Below, one piece after another: positions 1 to 12,868 of a stretch of 64,000 nucleotides of DNA (its first letter is position 1; each line of letters opens with the position of its first letter). The position numbers were made by a program, and so were the translations under genes. A model generated the notes under the pieces. That model was not told where the DNA came from, searched no databases, and saw nothing but the letters and a program-made list of their open reading frames with translations. The stretch comes from Ignelater luminosus (lineage: Eukaryota > Arthropoda > Insecta > Coleoptera > Elateridae), in contig VTPC01090611.1 of the NCBI GenBank assembly GCA_011009095.1, positions 285,498 to 349,497 of the forward strand, read 5' to 3'.

Positions 1-2470
1 TTTTGCTCAATAACCGATTTTGATGTTTTCATACTTGTTCTTATTTGAAAGTTTATGCACTCATATGCATGTTTATGTTAATTAATGCAGAGAATTCAAG
101 ATGATGTAACTACTTATTACGAGTGCAAGAAAGTTTGGTTCGTCCTTGCGAGTTATGTATTTAGGTGAAAAGTCATTCTGTTGAACATTTATTGTAATCT
201 TATGATTTGCCTTCTGCATTTCTTAAATAAATTGTTTATTATCAGATTATGGTTATTACAGATCTTAAAACCTCTATGACTTGTGAATAAAAGAAAATCG
301 ACCCGTCGTCTTTTTCTTGGAATTATATGTACTTACCCTTGATAAAGTTTGTAAAGAAGCTAGTAAATTCACTCCCAATCGAATACCTGTAGTATAGCCA
401 ATCGGTTTATCTTTGGTACTTTCCGTTTCTTGTCCACTTTACCTACTGATATGGATCTGTTGGTTTTCACTATTTCCCTAATATTAGTCTCAAAAGCTTG
501 GTTGGCCAAATTCTTCGGACGTTTTGGTCTCGGTTTAGTTTAATGGTCACGGTTATAACATGGTATAATTTTGTAAACAGTCGACTTGCCCGTTTTATAC
601 AGTTTTGTAACCATAGAAAAAGACATACCAGATTTTAATGCGCATCTTTCTTTTCTTTGTTCTCCATCTCTGTCAAATTATAAGTATTGGCGTGCTTGTT
701 CTCCAAACATATGATGTCCAAAGTGACACAGTACACTAAATTAAAATTTTTAAGTGAGTTATTATATATATATATTCACAGGGATAGAAATTTTGAAAGA
801 ATCTGGGGCATTCTTTTTAAAGAAAATTGAAATTTCTTGTCATCGATACAGATTTATGGAGAAAATGGAACAAAAATTGACAATGATAATAAAAATAAGT
901 AAAACTCAAAATATTGGTTTACCTGTTTCAACGTATTTGCGAAATATTATTGGTATTAAAATTATTGAATTTATTCCACAAGTTCTTTCTACGCTGTATA
1001 ATAAACAGTTTATGAATAACACGCTTGTTTTAGTTTGACCCATCTCAAAACGAATCCAATTTTTTTTAAAGAAAAAGAAAACGAAAAATTCTTGAATGAA
1101 GTGTAAAGATATAAATTTGTTACATTGTTTTCATGAACATAAATTTATATTAGCAGGTTAATGAAATTTCGTGTGATTGACGACAACAAAATTTATTAGT
1201 GGACTCCGTGTTGTGATTGACTTCCTTCATCATTCACTTTATTCGTTTTCATTAAAATTCGAGTGTGTTAGACAATATTTTACAATAATTGCCTTAGTTA
1301 AAAAGTTTGTGATTAATAATCCTCTTCAAACATTTTTAACTTTCTAGAAGTTTTGATTACGAGATTTAAATGTTTTTATTTGGTAACGCCAAAATTTTGA
1401 TTTTCTAACAATTTAAAAATTGAATATAATTCAGGTTCATTTATCATAGTATTTTGCAGAATGACCCTTTTCAAAGTATACATAGGCTTATGAGACACGT
1501 TTACAAATATAAACCTGATAGCATCATTTTACTTAAGGGATATAGGACGTCTAAATAAATACACATATGACAGATAGGCACATGAAAGTTTAAAGTGAAA
1601 CAGTGATACAATACGTGTGTCTTTCGGCTGCTCCTTCAATCATTTTTGACGGGATTTTAAATAAATAAATGCTTGGCTTACATCAGAATGCGAGAAAACG
1701 CGTTGTGTTTTAACAATAAAATAAAACTAGCTCTAGACATGTCTTGTTATAAATAAGGATAAAACTACGTCTTCCTAAACTAGGATAAAAAAAGAATGAA
1801 AAAGAATTTGCCAGCAGAACCTCTCGAAATGAACGTTCCAGATTAAATGTTAAAATGGAAAGGCTAAAACGAGGCTCTGTCGTATTTAGTAATTCTGGTC
1901 AGTATTTTAATGATCTGATGCTTAAACTTATTTAGGTTTAATTAATGTAATGTAAGTTAAAACTGGAATATAATCTTAAAATAGAATTTTAGTGAATTTG
2001 TTATTAATGTATTAGACTGCAAAATTAAAAAAAAGAAATAATCACAGACTTTATTATACAAAGAGTTTTCAAATGAAATAGCATAAAAGCTACCAGAGAA
2101 TCTAGACGTGTACATCATGAAATTGGTCAGTTATTAAACGTGATAATGTAACCAGTTTTATTATCCATTGTTGTAATATTTTATGTCCAAGCATTTATTG
2201 CCATATAAGTATCTCAGAATGTGTTTGACGTTTACATTTTTAAAAGTTTTCTATTTAAGTCTAAAAGTCCAGTCTTTATTTCCTATTAAAATCGTCTTTT
2301 AGAACCGTCAGACGCTAGACAAATTATTACTTTCAGTGGGGTGAGGTTATTTCTTTTTAACAAACTATTTACCGCGTTTCTAGCTTGCAATCCCCCCTTT
2401 CAATTACCTAATCAGAATTTGTGTGACTCTCACTGGAAAACATTTTCGTTTCTTGACGCCAGTGACGGTT
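1..2470. other. AT-rich sequence, no gene seen
   Basis: Both strands are broken by frequent stops and nothing resembles a known protein. The only frame of note (754-1038, plus) is Lys/Ile/Asn-rich as expected from AT-rich DNA, with no splice or domain signal. I see no RNA gene. Confidence 0.6.
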
Positions 2471-2477
2471 GCATTTG

Positions 2478-2485
2478 TATATAAG
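2478..2485 (+). promoter_or_regulatory. candidate TATA box
   Basis: TATATAAG is followed by a locally more GC-rich stretch (about 2487-2550), which is unusual in this window. It lies about 400 bases upstream of the candidate coding exon at 2883. I did not find a convincing initiator about 30 bases downstream, so this is a weak call. Confidence 0.2.
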
Positions 2486-2882
2486 CTCCCTAGTCCCTTG
2501 AATTTAAGAAGATCCTGATCGATTACCGAGCGTGACCCGTGTCGTTCGCGCATCTCAAACTTAAATAAAATTTTCTCCTAAAAACATCGTCGCAAAGTTC
2601 TGTTTCTTTGCAAAAGTGTATGTTTTGTTTCGTTTTCAATTTCTTTTTGTGGTTTTTGATTGTAGTCCGCTGCAAATAAACCGCTAGAAAATTACTCCGT
2701 TTTCTGATTATTAGGAAGATTTCAAGTTATTTGTATGTCTCAGCTCATTTCAAGGAGTCCGTAGCAAGGGCAAATTCACGCTAACGAATTCCGCCCACAA
2801 TAAGTACTGGACCGAAGCGTTGAATGAACAAGTAAATTCTGTATATTTATTCAATTAAATCTTGCACCAGGAGTATTCTTGT

Positions 2883-3059
2883 ATGTCCCAGGTTGGATCG
2901 TCGAGCAAGCAAACTCGGCAGGATTCTTCAAGATTTGTTAACATTTTAACAGATAAGAATTTAAACCATTTGTGCGCGTACCGTATTAAATCCCTTAGTG
3001 GATGCTTGAACTGTGCAAATAGCCAACGTTCTTGCGGATTAGTTAATGCAGTTAACTAT
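2883..3059 (+). CDS. candidate first coding exon, unrecognised
   Basis: An open frame starts at an ATG at 2883 and runs 59 codons to a strong donor, TAT|GTAAGT, with the exon ending in phase 0. The peptide begins MSQVGSSSKQTRQDSSRF and has four cysteines in its second half (around residues 31, 41, 44 and 51). Codon use is less AT-biased than in chance frames nearby. A TATA-like site lies 400 bases upstream. I recognise no family and cannot find a second exon, so this could be a chance frame. A partner exon should begin in phase 0 further right on the plus strand. Confidence 0.25.
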
Positions 3060-5519
3060 GTAAGTTCAAACTTTGTATATACATTTCCGTTTGTTTTCTT
3101 TGGAAACCACACTTTTCCGTATTAACAGAAAGTTCGTATGTAAGTAGTTTTATGTAACGTACAACTAGACTAATCTGTAGGGGGATCTCGTTCGATACAA
3201 AATAAATAGGGATCCGTTTTGCGAATTGACAACAACAATATAAATTCTAGATACAACTAAATTATTTGTCACTAGAGCTATTGATACGATTGGAAAATTT
3301 CATTGGTTATTTTATCTTTATTTATCATTCAAAATAAATATTTAAAATTAAAAATTCTTCTTTGTTTAATAACAACTTACATATAAAGACGATTCATACT
3401 TTGCTTTTCACGAGTGAACTGATCCCTAGCTTTATCACCGAATCCACCCGTCTCCGACTCTCCGAGCTGGCCAAGTGGCACATTAATTGTATGTCGACGA
3501 TGGGTGTCCTATCTAAGATAAAAAATTATTATTCTTTCCGTAACACAGTTGATATTTCCAGATAAGAATCAGTTTAAATTCTTTGTTTAACTTAACAAAG
3601 TCACTATTATTAAGCCATCAGCTGTCAGACTGAAATGCTTCTAAACTAATTGTTTTAACAAGTGTAACAAATCTAGCATGCCACTTTAATAATACTTGTT
3701 TTAGTCCATAAAGGGCTCGCCTTAATTTGCATATTTTATCATTTTGTTGAAGAGAAGGCAGATTCTTGCTGTCACACTCTCATATGGAGATATGCCATCT
3801 GTTTAAGATTCTAAAAATCTTTGATTTGATAATTGAAAGACTTGATTTGAATAATTGATTGTCTTCACTATTGCAATTTACTTTAACTATAACCGTTAAA
3901 GCTATTGGCTTAAAATTTGATATTTTGATGTAATTCTAGCTGTAGATTGCAAGAATTAAATTAGAGCTTTCTTTAGAACAACCTGTCAAACCGGAAACAA
4001 TTTTGATTTTCATTTGTTAAATGGAACTACTACCTTTTTATTTACAGATCGACATCTCGTAAGATCCCCAACAAACAAGTATTAAGGTACTATGGGTCTA
4101 AAATCGGTAATAACCAGTGTTAGGCGGTCTTAGGCAACGAATTCAAAAATAACTCCCACCAAAGTAAACTACGTGAGGCATTAAAATGTTTTGCATAAGC
4201 ATTACTCTGTATTGTTTACTATTGTGTCAATCTTGTAATGGATGCTATGTCATGGAGGAAGATGTAGAATGACGTGGATACACCGCTGCGCCTTTTTAGA
4301 AAATTTATGTTCTGTTACTGAAAATAAAAACAATTACCTTGTCTTGAAAATTTACAGACGATTGAGGAATAGAATATAGTATAGTTTATATGTGTATCAA
4401 TCTCTTTATAAAATGCTAATGAGTTTTATTCCTTCTTGTTATTTTTGTTATAGTCTCATTAAGTTAATGGAAATTACATTGTACTTTATGCATATTGCAC
4501 TACTAAAAAGCTAAACTGTAACAAAATATAGATATTAAGTAAATAATTCTCTTTACAGTTATTTGTTAGTGTCCAGATTCTCGTCAGTGTTTATAAATAC
4601 CCTATTCAAACCACCTAAACCGACATCACAAAACAGTTGCCTCACTATAGTTTACACGGTCCGCAATTTGTCTAATTGAAAGACCTACTTCCTTTATGCT
4701 AATATGCTGTGTTCAGTCATTCACATGCTGAAAGTTTAGGTGTTTATGTCTTTTCAGAGCTTTATAATAATTTAAATTTAACAACTACTATTGAACGAAC
4801 AAAATTCAAATTTTATTTACTTTTGACGTTGAAATCTGTCCACAAAAATAAACAACTTTTGACGTTTAATAACTTTTGTGTTTTACAAGTTTTAACTTTG
4901 TTAAAATGTAATCGATGCATATTTGAAAGAAAAATCGATGTTTCAAATTTGTTTTGATGAAGTTATTAAAGTGTACATCTAAATATCCGAACTATAAAAA
5001 CCCAACCAAAACACTTCGGCGACCGTAAAAAATTTTTCCAGTCAATTTATATTACCCTTTGATTACCTAAACTCGCGTATTATAGGTTATGGAAACCTTG
5101 AACGATGGCATATTGATTTGGTGACTGCTCCAATTTTAGTTGATAACTTATTTTAACAATACATGTTATATAATTAGTAACAGTTTTTTTTTATTAACGT
5201 TTAAGGTTAACTTTGCAGGTTATGTTAAAATGTTAAAGGTTATATAAAACGTTGATTTGAATTTTCAATCATCTGGCGAGTCAATTTTGTATTTTTTAGT
5301 TGTTAATTGAAATTTGTTTTAATTCGTAAAAAATATTAAAATGATTTACAAAATTCTTTTTACAAGTAGCGTATCAAAAGCATAAATTGGAGGTCCATGA
5401 GCAGCGTGTCAGGGTAACACAGACCTATCTTGAACTGACATAATCATTGCTTTAAAAAATCTGTACTACTATCACAGTTATCATTGTTGACGAGTACAAC
5501 TCAGTCATTACAAAGACAC
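3060..5519. other. no supported gene
   Basis: If the exon at 2883 is real, this is its first intron. A somewhat GC-richer patch at about 3410-3510 carries an open frame (3362-3565, plus) without flanking splice signals or similarity I know. The remainder is AT-rich noncoding sequence. Confidence 0.45.
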
Positions 5520-6506
5520 TGTTTTACATTCAGGGAAAAAGGTAAATAAACCTGAAATTGAAATAGCATGTGTCACTGCAGTTGAAGAAGAGCGAAAACA
5601 ATCAATTTTTTAATCTGAAAGTAGTATAGTTGCAGAAAGTTACCCAATATACAAGGTATGCTCTTAGGTGCACTAAAAGGAAGTGGACAAGCTGTCGTTG
5701 TAGGAATTTCACACATAGCTGGAATGGGTATTCTTGGATAGAACACTGTCAAGTCACGTACATTCCTAGACAAATTTGCATGCAACGATTGCTTTGGCTT
5801 GACGGAACTTGAAATTTAAGAGCTTTGTAGATGATATATGGATAACAAAATGTCATCAGAAGATTTGAATAGAAATTATAATGAATACACTGATAGAAGT
5901 GAAAATGTCGTGTTCTGAGTTCTGTAGATGTCCACATCATAAAAAGGTATCTTGAGGAGAGTGTCATAATGGAGTTCTTTAGACTTGCGACTTTACAAAG
6001 AGAAATTCTGGAGCTAGAGATGATTCAAAAGTATTAATTCAACAACTTCCTAGCTTATTGTTAGAGGAAGTATATCTAACACAGCAAGTAGGATTGATTT
6101 TTATAAGCTGCAAGTACTAATTGAGACAACCAAGGAAATAATAAGATTTCTTATGATGAATGAAAATTTACAAAGCCCAAAAACTCTGTTACAAAGAGCT
6201 GTTCCAGTCTGCTCATTATTTTTCCATTCAGTCTACAAATATTGCACTGAATTCTATACAGATTCTATCTCCCAATTAAATTTAGCAGCTGAGAGAAATT
6301 ATTGTGGCGTAATATTCAAATTTATATATAACAGAGGTCAATGTAAGAAGTTTACGTCAGATGATACCTTGCAGCAAATCAAAGTCAAATGCAATAGTAC
6401 ACTGTTTGAGAAGAAAACGCTGTTCCAAAATTCCCCAAACAAGATTTATATGTCTTTAAATCTTTTCTTGTGCAGAACCAGCTTTCATTGTCTTTCTCTA
6501 TTTTAG
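5520..6506 (+). pseudogene. decayed coding-like sequence, unrecognised
   Basis: Several protein-like stretches follow one another on the plus strand in different frames with stops between them. One near 5640-5740 reads GMLLGALKGSGQAVVVGI. The last (6153-6506) is 117 residues and preceded by an open stretch ending LIETTKEIIRFL. The order, the single orientation and the lack of introns suggest a retrocopy or an old transposon ORF broken by frameshifts. I do not recognise the parent, and no poly(A) tail or target duplication was found. Confidence 0.3.
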
Positions 6507-8630
6507 TATTACTTTAACATTCTGATTAAATAAACATTAGTTTTCCAAAGAACCTCTTTCAGTTTCTACTAGGATTGCTTTGGGTCAAAAAATTTTGAAA
6601 TCAGCTAATAATTTTGTGAAGAGGTTGGTTGAGTGATCTATCTATACTTTTTTTTACCGTCCTGTAATTAATTTCTCTAGCTGCTAAATCGAGTTTGCCA
6701 ATAAAGTGTTATTGTGTTTAAAACTCCCATTTTGTTGAGATTGAAGATGGAGTTTTTCTGGATTTTTAAGTGTTTGAGATGCATTTTTGATGGTTTGTTT
6801 GTTGATTTTATATCTCCTAGTAGATTAATATACAGTGAAATGAAAATATGCTGTCTTACTCTCAATACCATTTACAGTTAGCCCAAATATAAGCTCCAAG
6901 TCAAATCCGCAGCAGATTTTGTTTTGATGTTTTTTATTAAGCTTTTGCCAAATGAAAATCTTTTACTAAATATACCTGGTGTTGAGTCTTTAAGTTTTAG
7001 GCAGCGCTCGGGAGATGTTTCTTTGAGGCATATTTTTAGGCGACAGTCTGTTTGATCTTTGGTCCAATTACAAATTAAATTCGCGAAAACCTAAATTATC
7101 TAATATACACAAGGTTGTTTAATTAACAATTTATTAATTATTAATTAATAATTTTCGTTTTATACAGCGATGAGAACATCAATAAGTAGAAATGTTTTTG
7201 AATAAAACCTGTAATTCTCGAATCCACTGTTTTCAAAGAGATTAAAACCTACGATTAGCTTGCTACATTTATCCAAAGAGCGTAAATTAATTTATTTAAA
7301 TCTCATTGTTATTACTTATTACCAAATTAATTATAAACACAGAAAGTAATTGCTTTCCGCCTGTCATAAACACAACACTAATTTTAATAAATTCTGAATT
7401 AGGCTCTAATAACTCACCATTTCAGATTCTTGATTCCTTTTTGTTATTTTTAGTAATTTTAAAATAATATTATCAATGTTACTTTAATCTATAACTTTCA
7501 AATGTAAGACTAGCAGTAAATAAGTGAGAAATAAAATGATTAATTAAAAGTTTTATTTGATTACGTCTAGTGCGAATTTGAAATTAATTTATTTGTTAGG
7601 GAAAAAAATTGAAGTCGTTAAAGAAATTTATTAATTTGGAAACGTTGCCTGTAAATTACAAAAGTTTCTTTATAACAACTTCTGGGATTATTATTCTACA
7701 TTAAAGAATGTTTTGCTTCTTGCTAACGAGTTATATACGTTCTGCAAACGAATTAATACCGAGTAACAAATTGATTTCGATACAAATAAATAGCAGATAA
7801 TTGGAAAATTAGAAAAGTAGGTTTTTAATAAAAAATCTTGATGAATTGGATCAATTATTCGTTTGCACAAGGCAGATGAAAAGAAGTTAGTTAATTTTGA
7901 TATTAGTTTCTCTCAAGATTTCTTTTCAATTTCATTCCCGTAAGGGTTGTTTATGAAATTGAAAATCTGGAAATAGTGTAGATTTTTCTATATTTTTTAG
8001 GTTGCATTATTGCATTCATAAATTCTGCTGTCACAAGTGCAATGTAGCGGTAACATATTAGACCTGTGCAACTATTCCAATGTTGTTAAAAGACTAAACT
8101 CGCATATATCATGCCACAATCATGTTATTATATTTGCGTGGTCGCATCGTCCTGAGTTCGTACCAAGACACGCTTTTCCTTAACTTCACTAATGACGACA
8201 TAAATAAAATTGTAAGGAATGTATGTGCTTTGCATTGATTTTCAGTTTATTTTGACTTAAATTTAACGAGCACTCGTTAGAATATGACTAAAAACATTCG
8301 TGCCTCCTTCAAGACTATTAATATTTGGAAGAGCGTCTTGATTAAGTAGACGAGATAATTATATTTGGGTTGCAAGCGAATTAAATAAATCTGTGAACTA
8401 TAACTATTTTATTGCAATAATCGTAATTATGTGCAAAGCTACTCGTTTTAAATCTACATCAACTCAGTTTCATTAGTTCTTTAAAAAATAGTTCGTGCTT
8501 TAAATTATTGCGCAGAGTGGAAATAATCGAATTTAATGAAAACTACTCACCTATTTGTCACTCGGCAGCTGTTAAATTAACAATTTTAAATTTTCCATGG
8601 TTTGTTCTTACAGTAAAGATGTTAAACGTC
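6507..8630. other. no gene seen
   Basis: AT-rich sequence. Around 7090-7160 it is nearly pure A/T with overlapping TTAATTA repeats. No frame is supported by splice sites or motifs. Confidence 0.5.
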
Positions 8631-8720
8631 TTTCGTTTCCGGCGCTGAAATGAACAGGAGTTACTTCCGGTACGCGTGCGCGTCGCGTGCCAGCTTGTCT
8701 TCAGTTTCTGCGGATGTCAC
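8631..8720. promoter_or_regulatory. short CpG-rich islet, candidate promoter
   Basis: About 90 bases with many CG dinucleotides, including runs of GCGTGCGCGTCGCG at 8673-8688, stand out from the AT-rich surroundings. On the minus strand 8670-8661 reads CCGGAAGTAA, an ETS/GABP-type core. Such islets often mark promoters in AT-rich insect genomes, but no transcript can be attached from sequence alone. It could equally be a transposon remnant. Confidence 0.25.
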
Positions 8721-11700
8721 AAAACTGAACACATTTTTCCTCATTTTCCAGTAAAATGATGCATGTCTATTGATTCTGAATAAAACCGTAGAAGTTTATA
8801 CATTACTTTGTTTTCTCATTTTAAGATTGAATTTAAAACCACTTTGCCAATCATCTACTGGAAATATCAACAAAGTTTATCTCGAAAGAAGTTAGCTTTA
8901 TGTGAGAATGAATGCTTATTTGAACAGTTCTTGAAGAACCATTTATTTTATCACTTGAATAAGAACAGTTGATTTTGACATTTGTGGGATGTTTTGGACG
9001 CTTTGTAATAATGATATCTCAAATCAGATTTCCTCACCTGATTAAAATAGAATGTTTTATACATGGATTTCTGTTGCGGTTATTTCAAGTTAAATTCACA
9101 ACCTAGTCCTTTTGCTAATTTTAATTTTGATTTTTAAGCGTAATAATTAATTGATCACTAGGGGAAGCGTAATAAATCAAAAAGAATTTCTAAAAATCTT
9201 TCTGAATAATTTTCTGAAAAAAAAACCTAATAGTTAGTGTTAACGGAATATTAAATTCCTCACTCACTGATACAACTATGAATAATAAAAAGTCGGTCAA
9301 AAACAAACAACAGAAATTCAATAAACTAATCAACAAACTGACAGGAAACTATGCAAGGCTAACGCAAAGCCACTATATTAAAGTGTAACTAAATATTTTG
9401 ATTCGTTTTATAATTATAAAGTACACCCTGTATAACCATTAATCAATCATTAAATTTAAAGAAATCGTTAATTTTATTACAAATAAAATTTTCTAACCGT
9501 TTTGTAATTAAATAATTGAAACAAAGAATAATCCGATTTTTAGAATACAGGGTGTAGAATTAATTCATGCACTACAGGAGTTTTAATAGTAAACTTTCAA
9601 TGTCAAATTCTTTGCTTTCCCTAATAATGTAATTAACTTTGGTAGAGAAACCGCTCCTTAGTAAACTGAGATGAAATCACATACAGAAGAATAAGGTAAG
9701 GTGAAGTAAATATGACTTTGGTCATCCACCTTAAACGTCCGTATGTATGAGAAATAAATAAACTCTTCAGTTCTCTCTTTTTAAATTAAAGGAAATGAAG
9801 AACCACGGACGATAAAACTTTCTCGATGGACAACCAAACAAAAAAAAATTAAGACGGGCCAACTATTTTGTTATTAAAGTACTTATTACATATGCAAAAG
9901 AACTTGGCTTGCGAGCTGTGCTGAGTATGCGTCATATTTTCCTCATCAGATGGGTTACGTGCTTGTAAAATTTTCTGACTTTTTTGCCGATTGTGAACTT
10001 TGCTTATGGCGAGAATTGTTTTTTGTGACGTCTTCAGGACATAATTTATTAAATTTCTTCTTTTTTTTTAAATTTGTCAAGGTTTTTCAACATCTACAAC
10101 TATCATCCAAAGCAAGGATTTGAACGGAAGAGGAAAGAAGCAAAGACGGAAAGAAACGGCAAAGTTGATGTTTGCCTAAAACAGAGAGAATCAACGCGAA
10201 TGCCACCGTAGGTGGCTGCCATGCCTAAAACAATAGAAAACGCTATAAATAAAGAAAGAGACAAAGTGAAATCTGCTTTCTAAATAGAAGTAGATATTTC
10301 CTTAATATAAAATAAGGTAGGGCCAAGTTTCTACAACTTACACATGCAGTTTCTGACTACTCTACTAACCCTATAGAAACTGTTATTGCTTTATGATCTA
10401 TTTCGTCTTAATAATCAAAACTAAACCAAAGGAAGAAACTGATTATGTCGTACGTAATAAATAGAAGATACCTGATTGTAATGCTAATGTTAATGTACTG
10501 TTTGTACAAGTTTAAACGAATGCTGCTGTGACAATTAAATTGAAAGTTTTACGATTTCAGCACAAAGGCAGTTTAATCATTCAGTAACGTGTTTTCTCAT
10601 TCATATTGCTAATTAAACTTCCTACATTGAAAATAAAGTGCCTGAAATATAGCTTTACATGATCTACAAGTTAAAGATATTTGAGCTCCGAGTAATAGAA
10701 TCTGATTTTTACAATGCATGCAACATTATGTAAGTAGTAAAAAAGCTGGTAGTAACTATATTAGCTAATGAGAAATCTGTACAATTCAAACAAAAGAATA
10801 ACTGTGCTGTGTCAAGAAATTGCAAAAAAGCACATGAACTTTCACAATGAAGAAACGAAATAAAATGGAAGTGCCACACCTAGTAATTCGGTGGCAAATG
10901 CTTTGTTGTATCTAAGGGATATTATTGTTTGTCTTCCTCTACATAAGAAAGTTCATCTTACAGTAATACATGTATAAAGGTTGACAAGATAGTTTGATAT
11001 ATTAAATAGTGTACATTCTTTGACAAAACGAAGTAAATTATTTAATAAAAAAGTAAGAGGATTAAATATAAAACAAAAGTCTAAAAATTGGTATTTCTCA
11101 GTACTTAATAAAGAGTAGGGTTATATACCAATAATAAAACATTTTCAAACTCAAGCCTTATAAAAAGTCCAAATTAAACACAAATAAGAGAGCAAAGCAG
11201 AAATGAAAAAATCAAGTTTGTCTGTAATTAAAAAAAATATAATAAACAAAAATTTGGAAGAATGCAATAAATGCTGTATACAGTTAATAAAGTGTTCAAA
11301 TTCTTACCCGTAAAAAAAGTTTTTCAAAACAAAATGTAATGCCTTGCGATGGAAAACTCACATATTTGACATGTTGTAATAGAAAAAAGTGAAATTCTAA
11401 TCAAAAGATCATCATTTAGCAAGAAAGCTTTTCAAGCAGTGTTTTAGCTCTACAAAGTGATATTCATGTTAATTTGGATTTGTGAGATCTCTGGGTGTTT
11501 TCAAAGTAAGTGGAAGCATAATCGATTCCATAGTGTTTTCCATTTCGTTGGTGTCTTAGTTGAACATTAAAGGTGATTAAGATTGCGTGTGATTGAGAAG
11601 AAATAATCTGTGGAATGGTACAAAGTCTACTTAAAGCTGTAAACTTCCTCATCTACTGCATCTATAATCCCTTACCAAGATTAGTTTGCCTAATAGTAAT

Positions 11701-12717
11701 TTTTTGGTGGACGATAGCTTTTACGGTAAGACCAACTGATTTCCATGTATCTGCAACAAAAATGGCAGAAGAGAAATTAAAAAAATTTTTGAGAGTAAGA
11801 TTGAGGATTACTATTTTATCAAGGCAATCATTTTCTTTGTCAAAACAAATAATGTCAAACTGATTACTAGGTATCAGTGCTTATAATTTCCCTATTTATG
11901 ACATTTTTCCATTATTTTCATTTTTTCCCTTTTATTTGAGACAATTCAGAACAAAAAGGCTTTACAAGATTTCATAATTTTTACCATGATATTCACACTA
12001 TTTCTCAAAAACAAGAGGTTAGGCAACCCATATTCCATGCTTGTCTAACGTAAATAACTGAAAGCAAATATCTAAACCTTCTAATAATAAATTGGTGTGT
12101 TTTTCTCTGAAACACTTCTTCGTTTTGGCTCAATTTCCTCCTTTCAGACACCATTTTTAAAATAAAACAAAGAAATACATTTTCATTCTTATTATAAGAA
12201 AATAAATTAAAATCCACATTAAGATTTCTCCATCACAAAACTTATAAAATGAAGCAGTAAATTCTAATTTGCTATTGTGAAAGAAGTATTCAAAATGACT
12301 GTATAACTATGTATGATGAATCTTCGGGCATTATTTGTTTTTGAGCTTTTTCACAATGGCTGAGCTGAAGATACCATTTCCAGTTTCCTGATTTATGGAT
12401 TTCTCTGCAAAAATCGTAATATTTGTATTTCTTAAATGATTTTTCTGACAATTAAGATGATAGGGCTATTTATTCTTGCGAATAATTCTAGAATTGAAAA
12501 AACGTACAAGAATATTAGTATAACGCTAAAAAATGGCACTGTATCTGGTTTACTAAACATAATACGGTACATCTGTTGATAAACCATGACTCAAGAACTA
12601 ACAATGGAATTTCAAGTATCTTGCGAAATTTAGATCTGATATATGCAAATTAATTCATTTTTAGTACAATTTAAATTTTAGAAGATAGGATGTAAATAAA
12701 AAAATTAAAAATCTCAC
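8721..12717. other. no supported gene
   Basis: Apart from the bracketed element at 9423-9555 the stretch is AT-rich noncoding sequence. Short frames at 11464-11863 and 12005-12217 have no splice context or motif. It may be intron or 3' flank of the minus-strand exon ending at 12718. Confidence 0.45.
9423..9555. repeat. 133-bp element bracketed by ACACCCTGTA...TACAGGGTGT
   Basis: The left end (9423-9432) is ACACCCTGTA and the right end (9546-9555) is its exact reverse complement. The interior is AT-rich and noncoding. The arrangement suggests a small non-autonomous element or two neighbouring copies of the dispersed decamer. Confidence 0.5.
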
Positions 12718-12868
12718 CTGATTCCAATGAGCATCCCCTTGTTTGAATAAAGAAGGTGATGATGGCTGCTGCTTTGAACTGTTGGTAGATTTTCTGGGAT
12801 GTAATCCATTATTGTATTCTGATCCGGTTTTCTTTTTCAAATCCATGATGTTGTTCACTGTTGGACGG
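12718..12868 (-). CDS. candidate internal exon, unrecognised
   Basis: On the minus strand a pyrimidine-rich acceptor ending TTCTTGCAAG precedes 50 open codons, and a strong donor CAG|GTGAGA follows. The peptide runs from RPTVNNIMDLKKKTGSEY to QGDAHWNQ and is polar, rich in Ser, Gln, Asn and Lys, like a disordered linker in a regulatory protein. The exon needs two bases from the exon upstream and ends in phase 0. It therefore cannot join directly to the phase-1 donor at 14637, so another exon or a different gene is needed. I recognise no family. Confidence 0.5.

Noticed and set aside
3362..3565. 67-residue frame in a GC-richer patch
   Set aside because: No splice sites, start context or family resemblance; kept only as a note.
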